Positions 9,089 through 18,509 of a DNA stretch of 64,000 bases are shown here, one piece after another. Made by a program: the position numbers and the translations under genes. The stretch's first letter is position 1; every line of letters begins with the position of its first letter. Source of the stretch: Aureococcus anophagefferens (Eukaryota; Sar; Pelagophyceae; Pelagomonadales; Pelagomonadaceae); contig NW_008705572.1 of NCBI RefSeq assembly GCF_000186865.1, positions 827,384 through 891,383 of the forward strand, written 5' to 3'. Below the pieces are notes generated by a model. The model was not told where the DNA came from, did not search any database, and saw nothing but the letters and a program-made list of their open reading frames with translations.

Positions 9089-10504
9089 TCAGTAGGCCGG
9101 CGGCGGCGGCGGCGGCCCGCCGAAGGTCGGCGGCGGCGCGAGGCCGCTGTAGTCGGGCATCGTGTGGCCGTACTTGGCCTTGAGGCTGGGGTCGCTGGCC
9201 GAGGAGTGGAAGCCGTCGGCGTAGCGGCGGCCGATGGCGTCGACGCGCTTGGAGCAGAAGCTGTAGCGCGCGTCGCCGACGGGCTGCTCGCCCGGCGCGG
9301 CCGGCATCGGCGGCGGCGGCGCGCCGGCGCCCGGCGGCGGCGGCGGCGGCGCGAGGCCCGCGGGCGGGCCCGGCGCGGCGGGCGCGACGGGCTGGGGCGC
9401 GAAGCTCGGCGGCGCCGCCGGCTGGGGCGCGAGGGGCGCCGCCTGGGGCCGGAGCGGCGCCGCGGCGGCGACGTTCACGGCCGGCGAGAACGGCGTGAAG
9501 GGCACGAACGCCGGCCGCGGCGCGCTCGGCGACGGCGGCGGCGGAACGAAGGCCGGCGGGTCCGGCTCGGGCGCCATGGCGGCCGGGTGCGGCGGCGGCG
9601 CGGCGGGCGGCGCGGCGGGCGCGGCGGGCGGCGACGGCGGCGGCGCGCCGAAGGACGCGGGCGCCATGGGAGCGGCCGGCTGCATCGGCGCCATCGGCGC
9701 CGCGGGCGCCATGGGAGCCGCGGGCGCCATGGGCTGCATGGGCGCCGCGGGCTGCATCGGCTGCATCGGCTGCATGGGCTGCATGGGCGCCGGGGGCGCC
9801 ATGACGGGCATGGGCGCCGGCGGCGGCGCCGGCGCGCCGGGGAAGAAGTCCGCGGCGGCGTACTTGCCGCTCGCCGACGTCGGCGCGTAGGCCGCGGGCG
9901 CCGCGGGCGCGCCGAGGCCCACGGGCGGCGCGCCGAAGTCGAGGGCCTGCGCCGGCGCCGCGTGGCCCGTGACGCCCATGGGCGGCGGCGGCGCGGCCAC
10001 TCCCGGCTCGCCCTCCTGCTCCGCGCGGAGCTGCAAAGGCAGGAGCCACTGGCGGAGGCCGAGGTCGCGGCAGACGTCGTAGGCCGTGCCCCGCCGACCG
10101 TCGCGCGCGACGACGGACGCGCCGCGCTCCACGAGGCACTTGGCCGCGCGGCTCGCGCCGGCCTTGGCCGCCTTGTGCAGCGGCGTCTCGTGCGTCCGCC
10201 GGTCTCTCACGTCGACGTCCGCGCCCTCCGCGATGAGGTACTCGACGCACCGCACGAAGTCGGCCTCCGCGGCGACGTGGAGCGGCGTGAAGTCGAAGCC
10301 CCCGACGCCCCCCATCTGGTTCAGCGACCCCGCGTCCAAATAGTTGCTCCGCAGGAGCTCCTCGGTCCGCGCCCAGTCGTGGCGCCGGATGGCGATGTGG
10401 AGCTCGTGCGTCGGCGACTGGACCGGCGCCACGACGTCGCCCACGCGCTCGATGAGGCCGTTCGTCTTCTCGAAGACGTTGTTCAGCACGCCGCGCCAGG
10501 CCAT
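9089..10504 (-). CDS. ankyrin-repeat protein with long Pro/Ala/Met-rich tail
   Basis: The 471-residue protein has about three ankyrin repeats at residues 33-145 (FTPLHVAAEADFVRCVEYLIAEGADVDVRD and ETPLHKAAKAGASRAAKCLVERGA are the clearest). Then comes a disordered tail of about 300 residues dominated by Pro, Ala and Met, with runs such as MQPMQPMQPMQP. A short conserved-looking end (YSFCSKRVDAIGRRYADGFHSS) precedes a final PPPPPPAY. Ankyrin repeats bind proteins, and a proline-rich tail could bind SH3/WW-type or profilin-like partners, but no specific role can be assigned. Confidence 0.8.
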   Translation of the reverse strand: MAWRGVLNNVFEKTNGLIERVGDVVAPVQSPTHELHIAIRRHDWARTEELLRSNYLDAGSLNQMGGVGGFDFTPLHVAAEADFVRCVEYLIAEGADVDVRDRRTHETPLHKAAKAGASRAAKCLVERGASVVARDGRRGTAYDVCRDLGLRQWLLPLQLRAEQEGEPGVAAPPPPMGVTGHAAPAQALDFGAPPVGLGAPAAPAAYAPTSASGKYAAADFFPGAPAPPPAPMPVMAPPAPMQPMQPMQPMQPAAPMQPMAPAAPMAPAAPMAPMQPAAPMAPASFGAPPPSPPAAPAAPPAAPPPHPAAMAPEPDPPAFVPPPPSPSAPRPAFVPFTPFSPAVNVAAAAPLRPQAAPLAPQPAAPPSFAPQPVAPAAPGPPAGLAPPPPPPGAGAPPPPMPAAPGEQPVGDARYSFCSKRVDAIGRRYADGFHSSASDPSLKAKYGHTMPDYSGLAPPPTFGGPPPPPPAY

Positions 10505-10642
10505 GCTGCCGTGCAGCGGCGACGCCGGGATCGATGCCTTCGTGGCCTCGAGCGAGCCGCCAAGTGAGCCGCGCGCCCCGGGTTTCTTGCTCGGCGCCGT
10601 GCGCGGCGTCCGAGGCCTCGTCGGATGGCCGCCGACGCAAAT

Positions 10643-12070
10643 TTAGTAGTCCCCGTGGATGCCCGCGCCCGTGTGGGCCTCCTCGAGGGTCGCGTCCTCG
10701 CTCTCCCCCGGGAAGTAGCGCATGAGGCTCGCGGCGTCCGGCGCGTCGACGTCGGGCACGCGCGACTGCGCGGCCTGGTGGATCGTCGGCTCCGTCTTGC
10801 TCGGCGTCTTCGCGGCGTAGTCCGGGTCCATGGAGAGGCAGACCTTGCCCCGGTAGTCGCGGACGACGAGCATGGCGATGCCGTTGCGGAACTTGTCCAT
10901 GGGGAGCACCGTCGTGACGTCCGGCGTGACGCGGCCCTCGGCCCAGAGCTTCGCGACCTGGGCCGCGGAGTCCTCCATCTCCTTGGGGTACTGGAGGGGC
11001 GACCTGGAAGCCACACATCGGGAGGGATATGACACGAAAAAGGACGCCGCGGTACGCGCGTCCAGACGCCGTGGATCGCGATGTTGCGCTGCAGGAGGTG
11101 CTCGAGCGACACCGTCGGGATCTTGCCGCTCGCGAAGCCCACGGTGAGCAGCGCCCCGCCGACCTTCATGCAGCGGAGCACGGAGAAGATGTAGTCGCCC
11201 CCCACGGGGTCGAAGACGATGTCGACGCCGCCGGGCCGCGCCTCGAGCACCCGGTCGTGCCAGCCGCGCCGCGACACGTCGACGACGCCGTCCGGCGCCG
11301 CCGACTTGCGCACGTCGCCGTCGGTCTTCGTCGTGCACCGCAGCGTGAACGCGCCGAGCACCTTGCCGACCTCCACGGCGGCGACGCCGACGCCGCCGTT
11401 CGCGCCGAGCACGGCGAGCGCCTTCCCGTCCCAGCCCGTCTTGAGGATGGGCCGCGTGCGGTGGCCCAGGGCGAAGTAGGCCGTCACGTAGTCGCTTCCC
11501 AGGCTCACGAACTCGGAGAAGTCCTTCATGCCGCACGTGTCGGGCAGCTTCACGCACTGGTAGTCTGCGGGCGGGGCGGGGGGGGGGTTCGCGGTCGGCG
11601 CGCGCGCGGCCCTCTCACGGCGACGCCGCGCCCGCGCCGTGCAGCAGGAGCTCCTCGGCGCAGGTGCCGCAGGTCCAGGGCATGACGACGCCGACCTTGT
11701 CGTTGATCTTGAACTTGGCGCTGTTGATGACCGCGACGACGACGCCGCACGCCTCCGCGCCGGGGCACATGGGCGTCTTGGGCCGCTTCTCGTACTTGCC
11801 GTGCATGCCCAGGTAGTCGCTGTAGGAGATGCCCGCCATGCGCACGGACACGACGACCATGCCCGCGCCCACGTCCTTGTCGCGCAGCGACGCCGAGGCG
11901 AGCCTGTCGCTGATGGACTCCGCCGCCGGCAGCATGGGCCGCGGCACGTCCGTCCACTCGATGGACCCGCCGATGGACCGGATGCGGATCGCCTTCATCG
12001 ACCCGTTCGGATACTCCTCGACGGGCGCCGCGGGCTTCGATCGCCACGGGCGGTGGCCAAAAGACGACAT
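10643..12070 (-). CDS. zinc-type alcohol dehydrogenase / quinone oxidoreductase-like MDR protein, three exons
   Basis: Proposed exons on the minus strand are 12070-11638, 11564-11056 and 10990-10643, giving 429 residues. Exon 1 carries the N-terminal catalytic fold (MAGISYSDYLGMHGKY, PMCPGAEACGVVVAV). Exon 2 carries the Rossmann dinucleotide motif AVLGANGGVGVAAVEVGKVLG and VDIVFDPVGGD. Exon 3 has the C-terminal AAQVAKLWAEGRVTPDVTTVLPM segment. Intron 2 (11055-10991, 65 bp) is GT-AG in phase 0. Intron 1 (11637-11565) fits only as GC-AG in phase 1; its exact donor is inferred. The family reduces quinones, enones or aldehydes with NADPH. The product is certain to family level only. The start is the ATG nearest the conserved region. 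Confidence 0.82.
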
Positions 12071-12178
12071 CGTATGGCGCAGCCCCGGGGGCTCGTGTGG
12101 GCAGCTTCTAAGCACTGCTCTTGACCAGCAAGTTGCAGGTTTTTAGGACGACGCGCTGGGCTGGGCAGCCTCGACGGC

Positions 12179-12646
12179 ATGGCCGGAGACATCCTCGAGA
12201 AGGTCACACATTTGCTGCTCGAGGACGACGCCTTCGCGCGGGAGCTCGAGGAGTGGTGCCTCGGCCACTGTGGCGGCTTCGACCTGGACCAGGCCGACGA
12301 CGAGCACTCGCTGGCCTACACGGACTTGCACGGCCAATTCTGCCTACTCTTCGAGAAGCGCATCGAGCGATTCCTCGACGGCGAGGGCTACTCGACGGCC
12401 GAGTTCTGGCAGAAGCTCACGAAGGCCGTCGACGACGACCGACCCCTCGAGGGCGAAGGGCGCGTGCTCCTCTCCCGCGCGCCGCCGCGGCGACGCCGCG
12501 CCCGCAGGTTCATGCTCGAGGCGCTCAAGACGACCTGCGACTACGAGCAGTTCGTAGCGCCGCGGCGTCCCCGCTTTGTTCGAGGAGACGCGGTCTCGTA
12601 GGCCGTCACGATGCGCCAGATGAAGCGGGAAAGCGCGCGGGACTAA
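12179..12646 (+). CDS. BART-domain protein (ARL2-binding-protein / CFAP36-like), three exons
   Basis: Proposed exons are 12179-12459, 12508-12556 and 12602-12646, giving 124 residues. The BART signature runs through the spliced product: LLLEDDAFARELEEWCLGHC, then LAYTDLHGQFCLLFEKRIERFLDGEGYS, then FMLEALKTTCDYEQFV. BART proteins bind the GTP form of ARL2/ARL3 and are linked to cilia and mitochondria. Both introns (48 and 45 bp) read as GC-AG with GCGCG or GCGCC donors. The middle exon is only 49 bases. Retention of either intron would keep the frame, because each is a multiple of three. The stop lies 4 bp from the stop of the convergent sulfotransferase. Confidence 0.75.
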
Positions 12647-12650
12647 CGTG

Positions 12651-13397
12651 CTAGCTTACGGGGCTCCCGCAGAAGTGGGCCCAGATGGCCATGTCCGACG
12701 CGAAGTAGTCCTCGAGCCACGCGCGCGCGTCCGCCGCGAGGGGCGTCTGGTCGCGGCCGAGCTTGTTCGCCACGGGCACCTCGCAGATGCGCGGGTCGCG
12801 GAACCGGTCGCGGAGCTGCTCGTGGATCGGCGGAGCGCCGCCGCCGACGCACACGACGACGTCGTCGAAGTCGGGGCGGCGCAGCACGTACTTCGACTGG
12901 CCCGTCTTGCCGTGCTCCGCCGTCGCCTTCGACCGGAAGCTCTCGAAGACGGCGCCGAGGTCGACGGTGCCGTTGGGCAGCGACCACTTGTCGTCGACCT
13001 CGTGCCGCGCGTAGAACAGCGTCGACGACGCCCAGTGCTCCACCGGGTGGCGGAGCGCGACGACGATGGGCCGCGCGTGCGCCTCGTCCGGCCGCGTGTG
13101 CCAGCCGCTGCTCCGCTGGGCGCCGAGCGACCAGCAGACGTGGCTCCGCAGCGCCGCGTCCCACTGCACCTGGTTGTAGAGCGCCGTCGAGCCCGTCTTG
13201 GGCGACCGGTAGAGGTCGTGCGTGCAGGTGCGGTTCGCGTCCGACGCGACGGGCAGCAGGTACGCGTCGTCGCGCCTCAGGTGCGTCGCGGCGTCGTGCG
13301 ACGTGAACAGCGCCGCGCAGCGCGGCGAGAGCACGTGCTCGTCGTCGAAGGCTGCAGTGAAGGACAGCAGAAGCAGCGCGAGGCCTCGCATCATCAT
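12651..13397 (-). CDS. secreted/Golgi sulfotransferase-like protein
   Basis: The 248-residue protein begins with a hydrophobic leader (MMMRGLALLLLSFTAAF). The segment YRSPKTGSTALYNQ near residue 63 matches the 5'-phosphosulfate-binding loop of sulfotransferases (PKTGTT-like). IVVALRHPVEHWASSTLFY near 112 matches the 3'-phosphate-binding RxP motif. This suggests transfer of sulfate from PAPS to a glycan or glycoprotein in the Golgi. The remainder is not closely matched to a named subfamily from memory. It is divergent from the CTR copper transporter, with 132 bp between the starts. Confidence 0.72.
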   Translation of the reverse strand: MMMRGLALLLLSFTAAFDDEHVLSPRCAALFTSHDAATHLRRDDAYLLPVASDANRTCTHDLYRSPKTGSTALYNQVQWDAALRSHVCWSLGAQRSSGWHTRPDEAHARPIVVALRHPVEHWASSTLFYARHEVDDKWSLPNGTVDLGAVFESFRSKATAEHGKTGQSKYVLRRPDFDDVVVCVGGGAPPIHEQLRDRFRDPRICEVPVANKLGRDQTPLAADARAWLEDYFASDMAIWAHFCGSPVS

Positions 13398-13529
13398 GGA
13401 AGCAGCGCGAGCCGTCGCATAATCTTGGGCAGCCCATTAAAAAGCAAGTTGAGCGGCAACATCTTTGCCGAAATCGGGACTTCTGCCACAAAGCTGTGAT
13501 CGTCATAAGCTCGTCCCGCCGCACAAACC

Positions 13530-14199
13530 ATGTCGGCGTGGACGCGCTTTATTACCTATATGCGCTGGCCAGCTCGAGTCATCGCAATTCCGGCGGTCGT
13601 CGCGGCCTGCGCGCTCCTGGAGACCTTCTTTTTGTACGCGACGACGAGCGGCGAGTTTTGCTCCTACGCCATGTCCATGGACATGAAGATGGAGGGTTTC
13701 AAGACGATCTGGGCGGACCGCGAGATGACGAGTTGCGTCGTGCTCTTCGCGCGCCTCCGGCGCCCGCGCGAGCGAGACGCGCGCGCGCGCGCGCCGACCG
13801 CCGCGTCCCCCGCCGCAGAACTCGGCGTGGGTCCTGCGCACGCGGCGAGAGTTCCTGCTCGCCTTCACGATGATCATGCTCGTCGCCGCGTGCTCCGAGG
13901 CCCTGGGCTACGAGCGGCGGCTCCTGCGCCAGGCGTCCATGGCCGCGAAGGGCCGCGGCGCCGCGCTCGGCGCGAAGGACAGGATCCTCATCGCAGCCGC
14001 CTTCACGATCCACATCACCCTCGGCTACCTGCTCATGCTCTGCGCCATGACCTACCAGGTCGAGCTCCTCTTCGCCGTCTCCGCGGGCCTCGGCCTCGGC
14101 CACTTCGTCTTCAACGCGGACGCGAACCCGTCGGAGCGCATCGACCCGTGCTGCGGCGACGAGGCCGCGACGGAGAAGTCGCCGCTCATGAACGCGTGA
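13530..14199 (+). CDS. CTR-family copper transporter, two exons
   Basis: Proposed exons are 13530-13748 and 13819-14199, giving 199 residues. The protein has three membrane helices typical of CTR. The first follows PARVIAIPAVVAACALLETFFLY. After the short Met-rich loop with MSMDMKMEGF and SCVVLF comes NSAWVLRTRREFLLAFTMIMLVAACSEALGYE. The last helix region holds HITLGYLLMLCAMTYQVELLFAV, matching the GxLLM...MTYN core of the family. The protein would form a trimeric Cu(I) importer. The 70-bp intron reads GCGCGCC...CCGCAG and joins VVLF to NSAW in phase 0. No GT donor gives a continuous protein. Confidence 0.82.
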
Positions 14200-14287
14200 G
14201 GGTTGGTAAGAGCTTGGTGTGGTGTGTGCGACGTGCGACGTGCGACCCCTGGTGCGCCGCGCGGCAAGCAAGCGCGAGTCTCGTCTG

Positions 14288-15124
14288 ATGGATCAGCTCC
14301 AGGCTCATGCGAGCGACGATTCGAGCGACGAGTACGGCGCTCAATATGATGAGAGCGACGGCGCACCGCCGCCGGAGGGGCCTTCGCAGCTGGACGAGCC
14401 GCCGCCGGAGGGGCCTTCGCCGCTGCTCGCCGCTGTGCGGGATCGCAACATAGAGCGCGTGCGCGCCCTGCTGGAGGAAGGCCACCGGCCCAAGCCCGCG
14501 GAGTGCTTGCTCTCCGAGGCTTGCCGTTGTAGGCGCCTAACAGACAAGGATACGCATCCCGCAGAATACGGGCCGCCGGGTAATCTCGCCATCGCGCTTT
14601 TACTACTACCGTACTTCGCCGACGTCGATCTCTTCAACAGACTCTTAAAAAAATACGTTGTCACTCACCCGCATCTACGAGATCTCATACCGCGACTTCT
14701 CGAGCGTGGCGCCGACGTCAATCACCTCGATCGTTCGGGATGGTCGCCGCTCTACCGCGCGTCCAAAGCCGGCAACACGGCGGCCGTCGCGACGCTCCTC
14801 GACCACGGCGCGCGAGTGAACCAGCCGACGAAGCTCGGCCACACGCCACTCTACCCTGCCTGCTGGCACCGGGAGTACGCGACCGCCTCGCTCCTCTTAT
14901 GGCGCGGAGCCGACCACGCCGCGGCGCTCCGTCGATTCGAGCGCGAGCGCCCGCAACACTACGGCGGAGAACGCCACGCCGCCGCGATTGCATTCCTCCA
15001 GACCCAACCCCGCGTCATCGATCGCGCGCGCATCAAGGCCTGCAGGGAGCTCCAGCGCGACCCGAACTCGCGGCTCCACCGCCTCGCGCACCACGCCATC
15101 GCGCCCGTCTTCGCGTACCTCTAA
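14288..15124 (+). CDS. ankyrin-repeat protein with acidic Pro-rich N-terminus
   Basis: The 278-residue protein starts at MDQLQAHASDDSSDEYG. An earlier in-frame start at 14219 is possible. Near the N-terminus the peptide PPPEGPS occurs twice (residues 28-48), with matching DNA repetition. Ankyrin-like repeats follow, clearest at DLIPRLLERGADVNHLDRSGWSPLYRASKAGNTAAVATLLDHGARVNQPTKLGHTPLYPACWHREYATASLLLWRGAD. The C-terminus ends in a helical run LHRLAHHAIAPVFAYL. Codon use is less GC-biased than in neighbouring genes (TTA, CTA and ACA codons appear at about 14535-14660), which could mean a younger or transferred gene. Function unknown. Confidence 0.72.
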   Translation: MDQLQAHASDDSSDEYGAQYDESDGAPPPEGPSQLDEPPPEGPSPLLAAVRDRNIERVRALLEEGHRPKPAECLLSEACRCRRLTDKDTHPAEYGPPGNLAIALLLLPYFADVDLFNRLLKKYVVTHPHLRDLIPRLLERGADVNHLDRSGWSPLYRASKAGNTAAVATLLDHGARVNQPTKLGHTPLYPACWHREYATASLLLWRGADHAAALRRFERERPQHYGGERHAAAIAFLQTQPRVIDRARIKACRELQRDPNSRLHRLAHHAIAPVFAYL

Positions 15125-15153
15125 AGGGCGATCGTGTTTAGAGTCACTCGGCT

Positions 15154-15663
15154 CTACTCGAGCTCCGCCGTCGCGCCGAGCTCGACGAGCTTCTTGAGGA
15201 TCTCCTCGGCCTCGTCCTTCTTGACCTCCTTCTTGAGCACGCTGGGCGCGCCTTCGACGGCCTCCTTGGCCTCCTTGAGGCCGAGGCCCGTCAGCGCGCG
15301 CACCTCCTTGATGACCTTGATCTTGGCCGTGGCGTCGAAGCCCGTGAGCTTGATGTCGAAGTACTCCTTCTCCTCGACGGCCTCGGCGGGCGCGGCCGCG
15401 TCGCCGCCGGCCGCGGCCGCGGGCGCCATCGTGACGCCGCCGCCGCCGCCGCCCTGGAGGTCCGCGTCGCTGAGCCCCGCCTTCTCCTTGAAGAGCTGGA
15501 GGAACTCGTTGAGCTCGAGCACGTTGAGCTGGCAGACGTCGTCGCAGAGCTGCTGCACCTTGGGCGACGCCGCGGGGGCGCAGAAGGACCGCGCGCAGCG
15601 CGCTGCTCGTCGCGGCACAGCGCGCGCGGCCACGGTCCGGGCGGTCCGGAGGGCGAACACCAT
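15154..15663 (-). CDS. mitochondrial ribosomal protein bL12 (L7/L12)
   Basis: The 169-residue protein has an Arg/Ala-rich mitochondrial presequence of about 30 residues. The N-terminal dimerisation domain ([26 protein letters not shown]) follows, then an Ala/Gly-rich hinge, then the highly conserved C-terminal domain [62 protein letters not shown]. This forms the ribosomal stalk that recruits translation factors. The presequence suggests the mitochondrion rather than the plastid. It converges on the ankyrin gene with a 29-bp gap. Confidence 0.93.
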   Translation of the reverse strand: MVFALRTARTVAARAVPRRAARCARSFCAPAASPKVQQLCDDVCQLNVLELNEFLQLFKEKAGLSDADLQGGGGGGVTMAPAAAAGGDAAAPAEAVEEKEYFDIKLTGFDATAKIKVIKEVRALTGLGLKEAKEAVEGAPSVLKKEVKKDEAEEILKKLVELGATAELE

Positions 15664-15780
15664 GGTCTTGCGGTGCTGCTGCCCGCGGCGGAGTCGCTTG
15701 AGCGTGGCGGTCTTGAGGCGAGCCGCCGTCGAGGCCCGAGATGTTGATGCATGGAGCTAAAGTTGCCCCTCGATGAGACG

Positions 15781-17249
15781 ATGGCCCGACCTCGATGCCT
15801 CGTAACCACAATTCTAGTAGTGATTGCATTGCTCGGTTCGCTGCTCCTCGGCATCCTCGCGCCGAGACCGCAGCGGCTGCCCCGCTGGAGCGACGGCACG
15901 GCGGCCATGGCCGGGCGCGTCGTCGCCGAGGGCTGGCGTTGTCGGGCCGGGCAGCCCCAGGCCGCGTGCATCCGCAAGCTGCTCCGGCGCCTGCGAGGAG
16001 GCCGCCTGCGGCCCTTCGCCGACCGCACGAACGTGTCGGCCACGAGCTGCGCGCCCGCGAGCGCCTGCGCGGCCGCGCGCGCGCGCGCGCTCGGAAGGCG
16101 CGTCGACGTCGTCGCGTTCGGCGGCAGCGTGACCGTGGGCCACGGCACGGGCGGCCGGTCGGGGAATCGCGAGTCCAAGTTCATGCCCTACGTCGAGCTC
16201 TTCGCCGCCGCGCTGCGCGTCACGAGCGGGAGCGAGGTCCGCGCGTTCAACTTCGGCGTGCCGGCCGCGGGCCCCCAGGTGCCGTCGTTCTGCTTCCACG
16301 CGATGGCGAAAGCCGCGGGCGCCGAGCCGTCGATCGTCATCCTCGAGTTCTCCGTCAACGGCCTCGACCGCCTCGGTTTCCTCGCGGCGGGCGTGCGGGC
16401 CGCGTACCCGGCCGCGGTCGTCGTCTATTTGGACGTGTTCTCCATGGACGAGCTCTCGATGCCGGGCTGCCGGTCCCTGGACAGGATCCCGAGTCTCGCG
16501 CCCAACGACATTCCGGGCGTGAGCCTGCGGCCGGGCTTCCTGCCCTCGGGCGACCGGCCGGGCTCCTTCAAGACGGCCGGTCTGCTCTACGGGAATCGCA
16601 AACGGGCCACGCGCATCCACATGAACGTGGAAGGCCACCTCCTCGCGACCTACCTCCTCCTCGACTTCTACGCGGATTTGCGCGGCTCCGGCGCGCGACG
16701 TGCGAGAGACTTCGAGGGACACACCCCCGTAGGCTCGACCGCGGCGACGCGTGCGGCGACGCGCCGAGGCCGCCCGCGGCGCCCGCGACGGTCTGCGCGA
16801 CGCGGGACCCGCGCGTCTCCGGCGACGCGCTCCTCGCGCCGACCGTGTCCGACGTCGACGCGGCGGGCTGGCGCGCCGCGCTCGTCAACGACGACCCGAA
16901 GAAGCCCGTCTACGCCGTCGGCCCCGGCCTGTCGACGTCGCGCCTCGCCGTGCCCTTTTCGCTCGGCGCGACGTCGGAGGTGTTCGTGGCGTTCATGCAG
17001 TCCTTCAAGGCCAAGGCGCCCTACGGCGTCGCCGCGATCTCCGCGGACAACGCGACGCCGCCGACGCTCTTCGACGGCGGCGCGCTGCAAGATCGGCTAC
17101 ACCTGCTGATCACGCGGCGCATCGCCGTCGCCGAGCCGGGCCCGCACGAGCTCGAACTCGTCATGACGAACGAGACGCAGACCGCGGGCCACGCGTTCGC
17201 CTTCTACGGCGTCTTCGCGCAGGCCAATTTCGGACGCCGTCGGCCGTAA
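15781..17249 (+). CDS. SGNH/GDSL-type hydrolase-like protein, membrane anchored, two exons
   Basis: Proposed exons are 15781-16679 and 16733-17249 (471 residues); an upstream ATG at 15751 adds 10 residues. A signal anchor (CLVTTILVVIALLGSLLLGIL) is at the N-terminus. The SGNH block I pattern VDVVAFGGSVTVGHG is at about residues 110-124, the block III-like FSVNGLD near 193 and the C-terminal histidine segment HMNVEGHLLATYLL near 280. Members hydrolyse esters, often acetyl groups on glycans. After the splice, an Ala-rich beta-type domain of about 170 residues follows. The intron reads GCGCGGC...CCGTAG, 53 bp, phase 2. The substrate is unknown. Confidence 0.68.
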
Positions 17250-17257
17250 GGTTGAAT

Positions 17258-18322
17258 TTAGGACGCCGTGTGCGCCCGGAGCGCCCGGAGCGCGGCGCTC
17301 GCGCGGCCCGCGGGCGCGACCCACCCCTTCTCGCGCTTGAGGCCGAGCGGCTGGACGCGGTCCACGGCCGCGTCCGCGCCCCAGGCCGCCGCGCGGAGCT
17401 CGAGGGCCCAGGCCGGCGCGCGGCGGGACGCGAAGGCGTAGCGCGCCGCGGGCGTCAGCACCTCGACGCGGTCCGCGTCGCCGTCGGCGCCCGGCGCCGC
17501 CGCGCGCGCGCCCGGGCCCAGGGACCGCGACCGCCGGCCGTACGCGGCCGGCGACCGAATCCCGACGATGGTCAGCACGTGGATGGAGCAGAGGCCGTCG
17601 GCGGCGCTCTCGTCGACGCGCTCGAGGTACGCGCCGCGCAGGACGAAGGCGCCGCCGTCCCCGGGCCGCCGCCGCGCCGCGCGCCGCCGCCAGAACGCCC
17701 ACTGCGCGTCGTCGGCCGCCGCGGAGCTCTGGGACACGAGGCGCAGGTCCTCGCTCGGCCGCGCCCGCCACTGCCGCGCGGCCGCGGGAGCGCGCTGCGG
17801 CGACGCCCCGCGGCGCGGCGACGCGGCGCGGCGGGGCGACGGCGACCGCCGGGGCGCCGTCGTCGCGCGCCGGCGCGGCGCGGGCGACGCCGCGCGCTTG
17901 GGCTCGCAGGCCGGCGGCCGCCGCCCGGCGTACTTCTGGCGCAAGACCGCGAGCACGGATTCCTCCTTGTCCTTGGTCGCGCGCTTCATGAGCTCGTCGA
18001 CGTCGCGGACCTTCTCTGGGTTGTGCTGGGCGTAGACCTCGATCATGTCGAGGCGCACACGTTCGCGCTTCGACATCTCGAGCGGCGGCCCGCCGCGGGC
18101 CGCCGGCGCGTCGTCCTCCTTGCCCGGCGCGAGCAGCGGCTGCGCGGGCGCGGCGTCCGGCGCGGCGCCCAGGCGGTAGGTCGCTCGGATCACCAGCAGC
18201 TTCGCGCAGGCCAGCTCGAAGGAGCCGTTCGCAGCTTTCAATTGCTGATAGACGACGTCGCCCGGGAGCTCGTCGAAGAGCGACGGCAGCAGCTCGTCGG
18301 CCGAGGGCAGCGTCTCCGCCAT
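17258..18322 (-). CDS. protein with RS/SP-rich linker and C-terminal PH-like domain
   Basis: The 354-residue protein has a helical N-terminus. The segment VYAQHNPEKVRDVDELMKRATKDKEESVLAVLRQKYAGR at about 95-135 resembles a short helical module common in stramenopile proteins. A basic linker with several SPRR/ASPRRGASPQR repeats lies near 160-185. The C-terminal region WAFWRRRAARR...GAYLERV...RVEVLTPAARYAFASRRAPAWALELRAAAWG has PH-domain character, with an ending Trp helix. A lipid- or protein-binding adaptor is the inference. The stop is 8 bp from that of the convergent SGNH gene. Confidence 0.6.
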   Translation of the reverse strand: MAETLPSADELLPSLFDELPGDVVYQQLKAANGSFELACAKLLVIRATYRLGAAPDAAPAQPLLAPGKEDDAPAARGGPPLEMSKRERVRLDMIEVYAQHNPEKVRDVDELMKRATKDKEESVLAVLRQKYAGRRPPACEPKRAASPAPRRRATTAPRRSPSPRRAASPRRGASPQRAPAAARQWRARPSEDLRLVSQSSAAADDAQWAFWRRRAARRRPGDGGAFVLRGAYLERVDESAADGLCSIHVLTIVGIRSPAAYGRRSRSLGPGARAAAPGADGDADRVEVLTPAARYAFASRRAPAWALELRAAAWGADAAVDRVQPLGLKREKGWVAPAGRASAALRALRAHTAS

Positions 18323-18509
18323 ATGAGAATCAGCAGCAAATTTCCATCGTGACCCACGAAGGGTTCAACAGATGGTCAACAAGCACTTCAACGAGTGGTT
18401 GTGGAGTTTTATGGCCTCGCTTAATTGAGCAGCCCCCAGCGTCCGCAACGCCGCACTCAGCTTCGTCCACTTCATCGTCTTCCACGGCCGCGGCAAGCGA
18501 TACACAACC

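Noticed and set aside
2912..14199. a copper/metal gene cluster (multicopper oxidase, CDF, CTR)
   Set aside because: The CTR gene is 7 kb away with unrelated genes between; proximity alone does not support a cluster.
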